Source: Syntrophus gentianae | GTDB taxonomy: Bacteria; Desulfobacterota; Syntrophia; Syntrophales; Syntrophaceae | Assembly: GCF_900109885.1 (NCBI RefSeq) | Contig: NZ_FOBS01000016.1 | Location: forward strand, 18,169 to 82,168 | DNA: 64,000 nt | Direction: 5' to 3' | Shown here: positions 15,574 through 25,547 of the stretch, piece by piece | Layout of the letters: every line of letters begins with the position of its first letter | Numbering within the stretch: position 1 is the stretch's first letter | The notes under the pieces: generated by a model | Told to the model about the DNA's origin: nothing | The model's database searches: none | What the model saw: only the letters and a program-made list of their open reading frames with translations | Translations under genes and position numbers: made by a program

Positions 15574-16584
15574 TCAGCAGATTCTTGGAACCAGTTCTCC
15601 CAGGGGCAGATCGACTACCCGGGAACCGCCGATGATCGTCTGCAGAATCAGCCCTCCTCCGTCCCGCTCCCCTACAGAGCCGATAATTCGGGCATCGCGG
15701 CCATATTCGTGATTTCGCAGAACATCCAGGATTCGCTCTGCATCCGGCGCTGCACAGAAAATGGCCACTTTCCCTTCATTGGCCAGGAAGAAGGGATCAA
15801 ATCCCAGGATTTCACAAACGCCTCTCACTTCTTCCCGGACGGGCAGCTCAGCCTCCCGGATCGAAAGGGACAACCCGGATTGACCGGCGATCTCAGCCAG
15901 GATGGCCCCGAGTCCACCGCGGGTCGGGTCTCTCATGCAGTGGATGTTTGGAGATGCTGCCAGGATTGAGGCAACAAGACCGTTAAGAGGTGCCGAATCG
16001 GAGCGAATCTCCGAGATCAACCCCAGCTCCTTGCGTTTGCAAAGGACGGTGGCGCCATGGTCACCGATTGTGCCGCTCACAAGGATCGCATCACCCGGTT
16101 GGATGCTTTCCACGGACAGGGGGGAAGGGTATTCGATCCTTCCGATGCCGGAGGTGTTGATAAAAAGACCGTCGGCGGCCCCGCGGGCCACAACCTTGGT
16201 GTCTCCCGTCACAATGGACACCCCAGCCGTTTTTGCCGCTTCAGCCATGGAACGGGTGATCCGTTTCAGGTCCTCCATGGGGAACCCCTCTTCGAGGATG
16301 AATCCGGCACTCAACATCAGCGGGATTCCGCCGCAGACGGAAAGGTCGTTGATGGTCCCATGGACGGCCAGTGATCCGATGTCTCCGCCGGGAAAGAAGA
16401 TCGGATCGATCACATAGGAATCCGTCGTGAAGCAGAACTTCCTGTCTCCGAGAGTGACGACGGCGCTGTCTTCCAGCCGTTCAAGGCAGGCGTTCTTGAA
16501 AAAGGGGAGGAAAACCTCGGTAACGAGTTCATGGCTGAGGAGTCCTCCCCCGCCATGTTCCAGCAGAATTCGCTCTCTGTTCAT
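15574..16584 (-). CDS. hypE: Hydrogenase maturation protein HypE
   Basis: 336 residues from the ATG at 16584 (MNRERILLEHGGGG); longer frames would run into hypF. AIR-synthase-like fold. It ends LVPRIC: the C-terminal Cys receives the carbamoyl group from HypF and HypE dehydrates it with ATP to a thiocyanate, giving the CN ligands of the [NiFe] site. Last gene of the hyp operon, 88 nt after hypF. Confidence 0.95.
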   Translation of the reverse strand: MNRERILLEHGGGGLLSHELVTEVFLPFFKNACLERLEDSAVVTLGDRKFCFTTDSYVIDPIFFPGGDIGSLAVHGTINDLSVCGGIPLMLSAGFILEEGFPMEDLKRITRSMAEAAKTAGVSIVTGDTKVVARGAADGLFINTSGIGRIEYPSPLSVESIQPGDAILVSGTIGDHGATVLCKRKELGLISEIRSDSAPLNGLVASILAASPNIHCMRDPTRGGLGAILAEIAGQSGLSLSIREAELPVREEVRGVCEILGFDPFFLANEGKVAIFCAAPDAERILDVLRNHEYGRDARIIGSVGERDGGGLILQTIIGGSRVVDLPLGELVPRIC

Positions 16585-16672
16585 CGGGTATGGCCCTGTT
16601 TCCTTTTCTATGAAAATAAATCCGGGATATTGATTATCACGATCCGTCTTTGAAGGGGAACAAGTTCTTTCC

Positions 16673-18970
16673 TCAAGATCCATTTCTTTCCAGACGGGTG
16701 GCGGCAATCACGGCCTGACCGAGGGCGATGCAGCCATCATTGGGGGGCAGATGCCGATGGGTATAGACAGCAAAGCCTTCTTTTTCCAACGCCTGGATCA
16801 CCCCTTTCAGGAGAATGCGGTTCTGAAAACAGCCGCCGCTGAGAACGGCCTTTCCGACGCCGGTTCTTTCGCGGATATCTCCTGCCATGGCCGTCAGGGC
16901 CTTGACCAGTGAAACATGGAAACGGGAAGCGATTTTGTGCGGATCGATCCCGTAGATCCGTTCCTGAACGAGCACGTGGATAAGGGGTCGGAGATCCAGA
17001 AGGGTTCGGCCATCTTCGTAACGAAGCAGAAAGGGATAGTGCTTTTCATAGGGCACATTCGCCATGGCCTCCAGTTCCATTGCTGCCTGACCCTCGTAGC
17101 TCACCGTATGACGGATTCCCAGTAGAGCCGCCACCGCGTCGAATACGCGACCAAGGCTTGAGGCCAGTGGGCTGTTTATCCCGAAATCCATCATGGAATT
17201 GAGCAGATCGAAGTGCGGCGCGTAGTCTTGCAGGGATAAACGACCTGCGATGTTCGGCCATTCTTGTCCGTAACTTTCCCGCAGCAGGCTGGCCGCCACC
17301 CGCCAGGGTTCTCGGACCGCCTTGTCCGAGCCGGGCAGGGGATAGGGTTCAAGGTGTCCGACCCGTTGGAATTCTCCTTCATCGGAAAGAAGAAATTCAC
17401 AGCCCCAGACCGTCCCGTCCGTGCCATAACCCGTTCCATCCATGGCCAGCCCGATGACCTTTTCCGACAGGCCGTTCTCGGCCATGGCGCTTACGATGTG
17501 GGCGTGGTGATGCTGGACGCGGAAAATTTCCCGATGAGGAAGTTCTTCCGCGAGCCGGGTTGTATAGTAGGCGGGGTGAAGGTCACAGGCGAGGACCTCG
17601 GGCCGGCACGAAGCGATCCGTTCCATGAGGTTTCTGCTCTCAGAATGAAATTCCCGCGCCTCCGGGGTTTCCATATCCCCGATGTGGGGACTCAGATAGG
17701 CCTGGTTTCCCTTGAGAATGCACAGGGTCGCCTTCATCTGCGGACCGAGGGCGAGGATATCCGGGTAGGTGCGGTGCAGAGGGATCGGCCTCGGGGCATA
17801 GCCGCGGGACCGGCGGATCATCACTGTATTCCCCTTCGTCACGGCAGCAACCGAGTCGTCGCAGCGCACCAGGATGTCCCGATTATGCAGGAGGAAGAAA
17901 TCGGCGATCCTTTTCAGGCGAAAGAGGGCCTCCCTGTTTTGCTGGCAGATGGGTTCATCGACCCGATTGCCGCTGGTCATGACGAGGGGCGGAAAATTCC
18001 CCTCCAGGAGCAGCGCGTGCAGCGGCGTGTAAGGCAGCATGATACCCTGGTCCGGAACCCCCGGGGCGACGGAGGGTGCAATCCCGCCGCTGAGCTTCTT
18101 TCGGCACAGGACGATGGGGCGCTGCGGAGAGAGGAGAAGACGTTCTTCCGCAGGACCGATTTCGGCGATTCTTTTGGCTGCGTCAAGATGATCAACCATG
18201 ACGGCCAGGGGCTTTTCCTCCCGGTACTTCCTGGTGCGCAGGCGTTGCACCGCTTCCTCATTGGTCGCGTCCACGGCAAGGTGAAAACCTCCGAGCCCTT
18301 TGATGGCCAGAATCTTCCCTTCAAGCAGCAGGTTCCTTGCCTCTTTCACGGGGTCCGGAGGACCGTCCGCCAGGGGGATGCCGTTTTCATCGGTCATCCA
18401 GAGTTTAGGCCCGCAGAGCGGGCAGGCATTGGGTTCGGCATGGAAACGGCGGTCTGCGGGGTTCTGGTACTCGCTGCGGCACTGCGGGCAGAGGGGAAAG
18501 CATGCCATTGAGGTGTTTCCCCGGTCGTAGGGGACATCCCGGATGATGGTCAGGCGGGGGCCGCAGTCCGTGCAGTTGATGAAGGGATAACCGTACCGCC
18601 GATCCTGCGGGTCCTTCAGCTCCTGCAGGCAGTTCTCGCAGACGGAAAGATCGGGAGAGATGAGGACGTCTTTATCGCCTTCCTCCCTGCTGGAGCGAAT
18701 CTGAAAGGTCCGTTCCCCCCGGAGGGAAATATCCTCCTGCGAGACGTCGGCTATCTCCGCGGCGGGGGGAAGGTTGTCCAGGAACGCGGGGAGAAAGCCT
18801 TCGACCTGTCCGGCCGGCCCCTCGATCTCGACGACGACGCCTGCCGGGCTATTGAGGACGAAACCGCCGAGGTTCTGTTCCGTAGCGATTCGATAGATTG
18901 CAGGCCGGAATCCGACGCCCTGGACGATGCCGGAAAAGAGAAGCCGGATGCGCCTTCTTTCCTCGTTCAT
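16673..18970 (-). CDS. hypF: Carbamoyltransferase HypF
   Basis: 765 residues with the standard order: acylphosphatase domain (about 5-92, GIVQGVGFRP), two zinc-finger-like Cys motifs (CENC...CTDC; CPQC...CPLC), a YrdC domain (about 200-380) and a Kae1-like domain with HHHAHIVSAMAENG. It uses carbamoyl phosphate and ATP to carbamoylate HypE. Its ATG overlaps the hypB stop by 4 nt. Confidence 0.96.
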   Translation of the reverse strand: MNEERRRIRLLFSGIVQGVGFRPAIYRIATEQNLGGFVLNSPAGVVVEIEGPAGQVEGFLPAFLDNLPPAAEIADVSQEDISLRGERTFQIRSSREEGDKDVLISPDLSVCENCLQELKDPQDRRYGYPFINCTDCGPRLTIIRDVPYDRGNTSMACFPLCPQCRSEYQNPADRRFHAEPNACPLCGPKLWMTDENGIPLADGPPDPVKEARNLLLEGKILAIKGLGGFHLAVDATNEEAVQRLRTRKYREEKPLAVMVDHLDAAKRIAEIGPAEERLLLSPQRPIVLCRKKLSGGIAPSVAPGVPDQGIMLPYTPLHALLLEGNFPPLVMTSGNRVDEPICQQNREALFRLKRIADFFLLHNRDILVRCDDSVAAVTKGNTVMIRRSRGYAPRPIPLHRTYPDILALGPQMKATLCILKGNQAYLSPHIGDMETPEAREFHSESRNLMERIASCRPEVLACDLHPAYYTTRLAEELPHREIFRVQHHHAHIVSAMAENGLSEKVIGLAMDGTGYGTDGTVWGCEFLLSDEGEFQRVGHLEPYPLPGSDKAVREPWRVAASLLRESYGQEWPNIAGRLSLQDYAPHFDLLNSMMDFGINSPLASSLGRVFDAVAALLGIRHTVSYEGQAAMELEAMANVPYEKHYPFLLRYEDGRTLLDLRPLIHVLVQERIYGIDPHKIASRFHVSLVKALTAMAGDIRERTGVGKAVLSGGCFQNRILLKGVIQALEKEGFAVYTHRHLPPNDGCIALGQAVIAATRLERNGS

Positions 18971-19626
18971 GGGGTGCGAAAGGCCTCGATCTGACCGGAG
19001 AGCCAGTTGAACCAGCCATCCAGTCCTTGCCCGTTTTTGCAGGAGACCTCGAAGATCTGGAGCTTGGGGTTGATGGCCAGGGCGGTTCGCTTGGCCTTCT
19101 CCAGGTCGAAATCCACATAGGGCATCAGGTCCATCTTGTTGACGATCATCACAGCCGATTCCTGGAACATCAGGGGATATTTGGCGGGTTTGTCGGCCCC
19201 TTCGGGGGTGCTCAGGATCATCACCTTGGCGTTTTCTCCGATTTTGAACTCCGCGGGACAGACAAGATTTCCAACGTTTTCGGAGATGAGGAGATCGATG
19301 CCGTCCAGTTCAAGGGAGGGAAGGGCTTCCCGGATCATATTTCCGTCAATGTGGCAGGCGCCGCCCGTGTTGATCTGAACCGCGGGGATTCCCAGGGCCG
19401 ATATCCGGTCGGCATCCTGGGTGTCCTGGATGTCTCCCTCGATGACGGCGATCCGGTAACGGTCCTTCAGGGCCATAATGGTCTTTTCCACCAGGGAAGT
19501 CTTTCCCGCCCCCGGCGAGCTCATGAGGTTGATCACATAAATCTTCTTCCTGTCAAAGAGCGCCCGATTGTCCTGGGCGATCCGTTCATTGGCATCGAGA
19601 ACGTTCTTAACAACGGCGACCTTCAT
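18967..19626 (-). CDS. hypB: Hydrogenase nickel incorporation GTPase HypB
   Basis: 219 residues, SIMIBI GTPase with P-loop SSPGAGKTS. The N-terminus lacks the CxxCGC nickel site and the His-rich stretch seen in some HypB proteins, so it is the minimal form. It inserts Ni into the large subunit with HypA. Overlaps hypF by 4 nt and follows hypD by 32 nt. Confidence 0.95.
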   Translation of the reverse strand: MKVAVVKNVLDANERIAQDNRALFDRKKIYVINLMSSPGAGKTSLVEKTIMALKDRYRIAVIEGDIQDTQDADRISALGIPAVQINTGGACHIDGNMIREALPSLELDGIDLLISENVGNLVCPAEFKIGENAKVMILSTPEGADKPAKYPLMFQESAVMIVNKMDLMPYVDFDLEKAKRTALAINPKLQIFEVSCKNGQGLDGWFNWLSGQIEAFRTP

Positions 19627-19658
19627 CTATATTTCCCTCCGTTATCTTCAAGGATGTT

Positions 19659-20750
19659 TCAGGCTTCATATTTGAGGTAGGCCGAGCAGGTTCCCTCACT
19701 GGAGACCATGCACGGGCCGATGGGGTTGACCGGCGTGCAGGCTTTACGGAAAAGCCGGCATTCCGGGGGCGAAATCACGCCCCGGAGGATATCGCCGCAG
19801 CGGCACCCTTCAAATTCGACCGAAGGGATTCCCGGCAGGGGGAATCTGTTCAGGGCGTTCATGGACGCATATTCCCGGCGGATCGACAGGCCGCTTTCCG
19901 GAATGAGGCCCAACCCTCTCCAGGTCGCATCGTCCGGTTCAAAGACCTCCGCCATCGATTCCCGGGCCCGGCGATTGCCCTCCTGCGAAACACCCCGGGC
20001 ATACTGGATGGCGACTTCATAACGCCCTTCCCGGATCTGCTGCAGGCTCATGAGTATGCCGTCGATAATGTCGACGGGTTCGAAACCGGTGATCACGGCT
20101 GAGCGTCCCGCTGCGGGGATGGAACGGTAGGCATCCGTTCCGGTGATGACACTGACATGGCCGGGGCAGAGAAACCCGTCGATGTTGAGTTCGGGATCAT
20201 CGAGTAGGGCCTGGATCGCCGGGGAAACGGTCTTGTGAACGGAAAAGACCGAAAAATTGGTCAATCCTTTCCGCCGGGCGCTTTGGAGTGTTGAGGCCAC
20301 CGTCGGCGCCGTCGTTTCAAAGCCGATTCCCAGAAAAAGGATCTCCCGCGCCGGATTGGCTTCGGCAAGGGAAAGTGCGTCCAGGGCCGAAGAGACAATA
20401 CGGATATCGGCTCCTGCCGCGCGCATCTGCTGAAGGCTCCGTCCTCCGGTGCCGGGGACGCGGAGCATATCCCCGAAAGTAGCGAAGAGGACATTCGGAC
20501 GTTCCGCCAGATAAAGGGCCCGATCCACATCGGAGATCGACGTGACGCAAACGGGGCAGCCGGGACCGGAGATCAGGCGGATGTTTTCGGGAAGCAGTCT
20601 GCGGATTCCAAAGCGGCCGATGGCATGGGTATGGGTCCCGCAGATTTCCATGAGGGTAATCGGTCGTCCGATTTTGGCAGCCAGGGCATGGACGGCGTCA
20701 AGCAGCTTCCGGACGAGTTCCGGGTCCCGGTATTCGTCAATAAATCTCAT
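19659..20750 (-). CDS. hypD: Hydrogenase maturation protein HypD
   Basis: 363 residues with ICGTHTHAIGR, GPGCPVCVT, and GFETTAP segments that define HypD, and a C-terminal Cys group (FEGCRCGDI, ECRLFRKAC, CTPVNPIGPCMV) that binds a [4Fe-4S] cluster. With HypC it builds the Fe(CN)2CO unit. Starts within the end of hypC (14-nt overlap). Confidence 0.96.
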   Translation of the reverse strand: MRFIDEYRDPELVRKLLDAVHALAAKIGRPITLMEICGTHTHAIGRFGIRRLLPENIRLISGPGCPVCVTSISDVDRALYLAERPNVLFATFGDMLRVPGTGGRSLQQMRAAGADIRIVSSALDALSLAEANPAREILFLGIGFETTAPTVASTLQSARRKGLTNFSVFSVHKTVSPAIQALLDDPELNIDGFLCPGHVSVITGTDAYRSIPAAGRSAVITGFEPVDIIDGILMSLQQIREGRYEVAIQYARGVSQEGNRRARESMAEVFEPDDATWRGLGLIPESGLSIRREYASMNALNRFPLPGIPSVEFEGCRCGDILRGVISPPECRLFRKACTPVNPIGPCMVSSEGTCSAYLKYEA

Positions 20751-20967
20751 GCTTGATGAGTTCTTTCAGAAAAGCGAGATTTTCCCGGGCCACTTCTTCG
20801 TCAATCCGGTGGATGGCGTATCCGGCGTGACAGATGACATAATCGCCCACGGCGACGGGTTCATCCACGAGATCCAGGCAGGCCTCACGCTTCGTGCCGC
20901 TGATGTCAATCACGGCGAAGTTGTTTTCATCGATGCTCAGAATCTTGCCGGGAAAAGCGATGCACAT
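20737..20967 (-). CDS. hypC: Hydrogenase maturation chaperone HypC
   Basis: 76 residues. It begins MCIAFPGKI: Cys2, exposed after Met removal, coordinates the iron during cofactor assembly. The GDYVICHAGYAI segment with His is typical. The partner of HypD, with which its gene overlaps. Confidence 0.95.
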   Translation of the reverse strand: MCIAFPGKILSIDENNFAVIDISGTKREACLDLVDEPVAVGDYVICHAGYAIHRIDEEVARENLAFLKELIKHEIY

Positions 20968-21046
20968 GCAAAAAAACTCCTCTGTTTTGCCTTGCTGCGA
21001 AAGAAATCAATCGAGACAACTCTCCGGATGAATTCCGGAGACCTCC

Positions 21047-21391
21047 TCAATCCACGTCCAGCTCAATAAGCTGCAGTTCTTCCGTCCCTCCGGTAAGGAG
21101 CACCTCTTGCCCGCCGCATTCCGGACAGGAGGTCTCGAAATGGTCCACCTCGAAATCTTTGTCGCAAGCTAAACAATGGATGATAACCGGCTGGATGTCA
21201 AGGCGAAGAACGGCCCCTTCCGCCCGGGTGTCCTTTGATTGTACCTCAAAGGCGAACTGCAGGCATTGGGGGACCACACTGGAGAGCTTTCCGCAGGACA
21301 GCCGCAGAGATTTGACCTGGTCGAAACCCTCTCGAACCGCATAGTCTTCGATAATGTCCAGGATCGATGCTACGAGGGAAAGCTCATGCAT
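21047..21391 (-). CDS. hypA: Hydrogenase nickel metallochaperone HypA
   Basis: 114 residues beginning MHELSL: His2 (with Met1/Glu3) is the nickel site. A zinc finger is formed by CLACDKDFEVDHFETSCPEC. Delivers Ni together with HypB. Its start overlaps the protease gene end by 8 nt. Confidence 0.95.
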   Translation of the reverse strand: MHELSLVASILDIIEDYAVREGFDQVKSLRLSCGKLSSVVPQCLQFAFEVQSKDTRAEGAVLRLDIQPVIIHCLACDKDFEVDHFETSCPECGGQEVLLTGGTEELQLIELDVD

Positions 21392-21878
21392 GAATTTTTA
21401 CCGGGGCAACGGAATGGCGTTGCAATTCATCGATCAGCAGTTTTTCCATGAGGGGAAACTTCTCCCGCATCAGCGGGGACAGTTCCAGGTCCATCTCCCG
21501 GAAATCGGCCGGGACGATGCAGAGAAAGACGACCTCCGGGGCTTCTCCGAGCAGTTCCGCCTTGCAGAGGACATCGAGAAACTGCACCTCGTGGGCGGAG
21601 GTCGGCGGTGGGAGTTTTGGCTCAATCTCCGCGAGGGTGAACCGGTAGACCGATCCCGGTTCGTCGGCAACCTTGAGCACATCGACCACGATAAGATGCC
21701 GGCAGCTGCAGACCGGCTCCAGCAGGGCATAAGCCATTACCCCGCCTTCGACGTTCCGGACCGAATCGGGCAGAGCCCATCGCTCTTCGAACCAGCGGAG
21801 AAAGTGGACGCCGAAGCCGTCATCCTTCATCAGGATGTTGCCCAGCCCAAGAATGGTGATCTCTTGTTTTTCCGTCAT
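21384..21878 (-). CDS. hyaD: [NiFe] hydrogenase maturation endopeptidase
   Basis: 164 residues of the HybD/HyaD family. GLGNILMKDDGFG has the metal-sensing acidic residue, and VVDVLK the second conserved Asp. It removes the C-terminal peptide of the large subunit after nickel insertion; the substrate site (DPCMACAVH followed by 15 residues) is present two genes upstream. The symbol is by analogy with the hya operon. Confidence 0.9.
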   Translation of the reverse strand: MTEKQEITILGLGNILMKDDGFGVHFLRWFEERWALPDSVRNVEGGVMAYALLEPVCSCRHLIVVDVLKVADEPGSVYRFTLAEIEPKLPPPTSAHEVQFLDVLCKAELLGEAPEVVFLCIVPADFREMDLELSPLMREKFPLMEKLLIDELQRHSVAPVKIHA

Positions 21879-21966
21879 TTGATCAGGAAAAGAAAGGGGA
21901 AGGAAATCCGTCCCCTTTCGTATTCGCTTTCAGTCTGCTGCGGCGCTGAAGCCGTCAGCCTTCGAA

Positions 21967-22638
21967 TCAGTGCTTCCCCTTCTGGAACATGTTTCCAGTG
22001 ACCATGGAGGAAAGGGTTCCTTCTTTCAGGACGGCATCATACCAGAAGGCCATGTAGATGTGAACAACGATAAAGAGGACGAATCCCCAGGTCAGGATAT
22101 GGTGAATGGTGCGCACCGTGGCCAGACCTCCCAGCAGATTCTCCACGGGCTTGAGGATCGTGGCCATAATGGCGGTCAATCCTGCCGCGTGGTAGCCGGC
22201 CCCCATGAGAATGAACCCGGTGATCACGATGAGGAAGACCATGAACAGGAGTCCCAGATAGGCGAGGGACTGCATGGGACCATAGAGCCCCGTATGGGGA
22301 GGCGGGTTCTTATCGATGAGCAGGTAGAACTTGAGCTGCTGGATCGTGTAGGGGATGTAGGTGAAGGCCAGAAAGTCCTTCCAGTCCGCCTTGAACTGGG
22401 AGAAGAAGGCCAGGTAGATCCTCCAGAGGAACAGAAAGGCCAGCAGGACCCCGAAGAGGATATGCCAGAAGCGGACTTCCCCCACGAAAAACTTCTGGGA
22501 AGTTTCGCCGCCAAGGATCGTGCAGGGTTCCGCGATCAGAAATCCCGTTCCGATCAGGACAAAAATGGCAATCGCCATGGCCCAGTGATGAATGCGTATC
22601 GCCACGGACCAGTGCTTTTTTTCGACAATGTTTTCCAT
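21967..22638 (-). CDS. hyaC: Ni/Fe-hydrogenase b-type cytochrome subunit
   Basis: 223 residues with four hydrophobic helices and histidines in them (HHWAMAIAIF, HILFGVLLAFLF, HHILTWGFVLF, HIYMAFW) fitting the HyaC/HydC di-heme cytochrome b family. It anchors the hydrogenase to the membrane and passes electrons to or from the quinone pool. It lies 17 nt after the large-subunit stop. Confidence 0.93.
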   Translation of the reverse strand: MENIVEKKHWSVAIRIHHWAMAIAIFVLIGTGFLIAEPCTILGGETSQKFFVGEVRFWHILFGVLLAFLFLWRIYLAFFSQFKADWKDFLAFTYIPYTIQQLKFYLLIDKNPPPHTGLYGPMQSLAYLGLLFMVFLIVITGFILMGAGYHAAGLTAIMATILKPVENLLGGLATVRTIHHILTWGFVLFIVVHIYMAFWYDAVLKEGTLSSMVTGNMFQKGKH

Positions 22639-22655
22639 GACAACCTCCTTGCCTA

Positions 22656-24329
22656 TCAGGCGATCCGGAACTTATGGATCTCTTTCGTCTGCGGATCGAT
22701 GACGTGAACCGCGCAGGCCATGCAGGGATCGAACGAATGGATGGTTCTTATGATTTCCAGAGGTTGATCCAGCTTTGCCAGTTTCGTCCCGACAAGCGAT
22801 TCCTCGTAGGGCCCGCGCTTGTTCTTCTCATCCCGGGGCGAACAGTTCCAGGTGGAGGGCACGACGGCCTGATAGTTGGCGATTTTATGATCCTCAATAC
22901 GGATCCAGTGGCCAAGGGCTCCCCGTGGCGGTTCCGTCATCCCGCGACCCTGTCCTTCCTTCGGGACGGTGCAGGGCGTCCAGGTCCGGACATCGCCCTT
23001 CTTCATGTTGGCCACCAGTTCATTGATCCAGCCTTCAAGCTGTTCTCCCACGAGACGGGTTTCGATGGCCCGGGCCGCCGTCCTGCCCAGGGTGGAGAAG
23101 AGAACGGTGGCGGGAAGACCGGTCGCCTGCAGGGTGGACTCGACAAGGGGCTTGATCCGTTTGTCGCCCAGCGCGTAACCCACGACCATGCGGGCCAGGG
23201 GGCCGACCTCGTAAGGTTCGTCATTGTAGCGGGGCGCCTTGCACCAGGTATACTTCTCGTTGCCCTTGAGGTGGCCGTTGGCATCGTATCCCGTATACTT
23301 GGGAATCGTGGTTTCCTTGTAGGGATGAAGGGCTTTGTCGCCTTCGTACCAGGAATGGGTGACGCCTTCGGTGATCTTTTCCTCGTCGAGTTTCTGCGGA
23401 TGGGCCAGATCCCGATTGGTGACCACGCCTCTGGGGAAGAGGAAGTTGCTGTAGCCGTCGTCGAGGGCGAATCCCCCGTAGGCAAGATAGTTCTTCACCC
23501 CGCCCCCGATTCCGGCCAGGCCTTCATCCTTGTAGTAACGGGCGGCAAGGAGGACATCGGGAATGTAGGCCCGTTCGACGAAATCCGTCACTTCCTTCGC
23601 GCGGAAGAGGTATTCTCCCAGCCGGTTCGGGTTCATCATGTCGAGGACGGAGGTCACGCCGCCCACAACGAGGGATTGCGGATGGGGGTTCTTGCCGCCG
23701 AAAATGGCCTGGGCCTGGGCGGCCACCTGGGCAACCTTGAGGGCGTCCAGATAATGAGACAGAATGACCAGATTGGCCTCCGGAGGCAGTTTGAAGGAAG
23801 GATTGCCCCAGTAGGCGTTGGCAAAGGGACCCAGACGGCCGGACTGGACGAACTTGCTGATCCGCTGCTGGACGGCCTTGTAACCGGTTTCGGAGCAGTT
23901 GTACGGATTGTCGTGAACGCTCTTGGCGAGTTCGACGGCTTTCTTCGGATCGGCGGAAAGGGCGCTGACCACGTCCACCCAGTCCAGTCCGTGGAGATGG
24001 TAGAAATGCATGATGTGGTCGCCGAGGAACCAGATGCCCTGAATCAGATTCCGGATAAGCCGGGCATTGGGTGGCGGCTTGATCCCGAAGGCATCTTCAC
24101 AGGCCATGATGCTTGCCTCGTAATGTACATAGGTGCAGACACCGCAGAAACGCTGGACAATAAGCCCTGCATCCCGGGGATCACGGCCTTTCAGGATGGT
24201 TTCGATGCCGCGCCACAGGGTAATGCTGCTCCAGGCGTCCCGGATGACGTTCTGCTCGTCAACTTCAACTTCTATTCTCAGATGTCCCTCGATTCGTGTG
24301 ATGGGATCAACGACGATTCTCTTTGACAT
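22656..24329 (-). CDS. hyaB: [NiFe] hydrogenase large subunit, group 1
   Basis: 557 residues. The four Ni-ligand cysteines are in RFCGVC (Cys62, Cys65) and DPCMAC (Cys536, Cys539). No selenocysteine replaces them. After His542 a 15-residue tail (VIDPQTKEIHKFRIA) is expected to be cut off by the protease encoded downstream. Binds the NiFe(CN)2CO site and oxidises or evolves H2. The partner cytochrome b and Tat small subunit point to a periplasm-facing, membrane-bound enzyme. Confidence 0.96.
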   Translation of the reverse strand: MSKRIVVDPITRIEGHLRIEVEVDEQNVIRDAWSSITLWRGIETILKGRDPRDAGLIVQRFCGVCTYVHYEASIMACEDAFGIKPPPNARLIRNLIQGIWFLGDHIMHFYHLHGLDWVDVVSALSADPKKAVELAKSVHDNPYNCSETGYKAVQQRISKFVQSGRLGPFANAYWGNPSFKLPPEANLVILSHYLDALKVAQVAAQAQAIFGGKNPHPQSLVVGGVTSVLDMMNPNRLGEYLFRAKEVTDFVERAYIPDVLLAARYYKDEGLAGIGGGVKNYLAYGGFALDDGYSNFLFPRGVVTNRDLAHPQKLDEEKITEGVTHSWYEGDKALHPYKETTIPKYTGYDANGHLKGNEKYTWCKAPRYNDEPYEVGPLARMVVGYALGDKRIKPLVESTLQATGLPATVLFSTLGRTAARAIETRLVGEQLEGWINELVANMKKGDVRTWTPCTVPKEGQGRGMTEPPRGALGHWIRIEDHKIANYQAVVPSTWNCSPRDEKNKRGPYEESLVGTKLAKLDQPLEIIRTIHSFDPCMACAVHVIDPQTKEIHKFRIA

Positions 24330-24350
24330 GATTTATCTACCTCCAGGGTT

Positions 24351-25547
24351 CTACTCTTCGGAATGAGCGGGGGTTTCTTTTTTCTCAGAGCCGGCGTGGC
24401 GCAGTGCCGTGAATGCTCCGTGCGCGGCAACACCTGCGACTGTCAGGGCCGTCAATGCGATACCCACATCATCGACCGTCTTTTCTCCGCCACCGATGGT
24501 CGCTGCTTCGAGCGGTTTCTCCAGGGGCGCCATCTTATCCCAGAACCCGTTTTCCGTGCAGCCGATGCAGCCATGCCCGGCCATGACCGGCCAGGATATG
24601 GCCTGATTGAACCGCAGATGACCGCAGTTGGCATAAGTATAGGGCCCTTTGCATCCCACCTTGTAGAGGCACCAGCCTTTCCTGGCGCCTTCATCGCCCC
24701 ACTCTTCCACGAACTCGCCGGCGTCATAGTGCGGACGCCGTTCACAGACGTCATGAATGCGCTTGCCGTAGGCCCAGACCGGCCGTCCCTGGGAATCCAG
24801 GGGGGGCAGAGCGCCGAACATGAGGTAATAAAGAAGGGTTCCCACGAAATTGACCGCATTGGGCGGACATCCGGCGATGTTGACGGTGGAGATGCCAAGG
24901 GCTTTCCCGGCGCCCACGGCGTCGGTCGGATTGGGATTTGCCGCGGGGATGCCCCCGTTGACGGCACAGGCCCCGATGGCGATGGTCGCGGCGGCCTTGG
25001 AGGTGACTTCCTTGCCGATTTCCAGGCCCGTCTTGCCTTTCGGTCCGAGGCGCATGTACTGTCCGTTGAGTCCCCGGGGAATCGCCCCCTCGATCACGCA
25101 GATGAATTTGCCGGGGAAATCCTGAAGGGCTTTCTCCAGGCATTGTTCCGCCTGGTCTCCCGCGGCGGCCATGATCGTCTCGTGATACTCGAGGGAAATC
25201 GTATCCAGCAGGATACTGGCCACATCGGGATGCGAAGAGCGAAGCAGGGACTCACTGCAGCCCGTGCATTCCGCAAAATGGAGCCAGACAATCGGCAGAC
25301 GGCTGAAATTTTCCGCCGCTTTGGCCACCATGGGTTTGAAGACGGGGGGCAGCATCAGGGCCGCCGTCATGAGCGACGTCCATTTAAGGAAATCCCTTCG
25401 GGATACCCCTGATTCCGTGAGCAGGGACTGAAAATCCTCCCGGGGAGGTGGAAGTTCCCTGTCCAAGCGGTCCATCTGGATCCTGCAGTTTTCCAATAAC
25501 TCTTGATACTGTTGCTTCACCGTTTTCCTGAAATCCGTTTCACCCAT
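24351..25547 (-). CDS. hyaA: [NiFe] hydrogenase small subunit with Tat signal
   Basis: 398 residues. A long n-region precedes the twin-arginine motif SRRDFLK (Arg50-Arg51) and a hydrophobic stretch, so the assembled dimer is exported by Tat. FAECTGCSES (Cys94, Cys97) begins the proximal-cluster ligands; further Cys groups in the second half serve the medial and distal clusters. A C-terminal hydrophobic helix (about 360-380) anchors the complex. AAGGGGG lies 5 nt before the ATG. First gene of a ten-gene hydrogenase/hyp operon. Confidence 0.96.
   Translation of the reverse strand: MGETDFRKTVKQQYQELLENCRIQMDRLDRELPPPREDFQSLLTESGVSRRDFLKWTSLMTAALMLPPVFKPMVAKAAENFSRLPIVWLHFAECTGCSESLLRSSHPDVASILLDTISLEYHETIMAAAGDQAEQCLEKALQDFPGKFICVIEGAIPRGLNGQYMRLGPKGKTGLEIGKEVTSKAAATIAIGACAVNGGIPAANPNPTDAVGAGKALGISTVNIAGCPPNAVNFVGTLLYYLMFGALPPLDSQGRPVWAYGKRIHDVCERRPHYDAGEFVEEWGDEGARKGWCLYKVGCKGPYTYANCGHLRFNQAISWPVMAGHGCIGCTENGFWDKMAPLEKPLEAATIGGGEKTVDDVGIALTALTVAGVAAHGAFTALRHAGSEKKETPAHSEE

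Noticed and set aside
22674..24326. 550-residue open frame antisense to the hydrogenase large subunit
   Set aside because: Mirror of hyaB, whose Ni-ligand motifs are clear; no independent support.
22656..24329. Selenocysteine in the [NiFe] hydrogenase large subunit
   Set aside because: Both L1 and L5 motifs have four normal cysteines and no in-frame UGA occurs.
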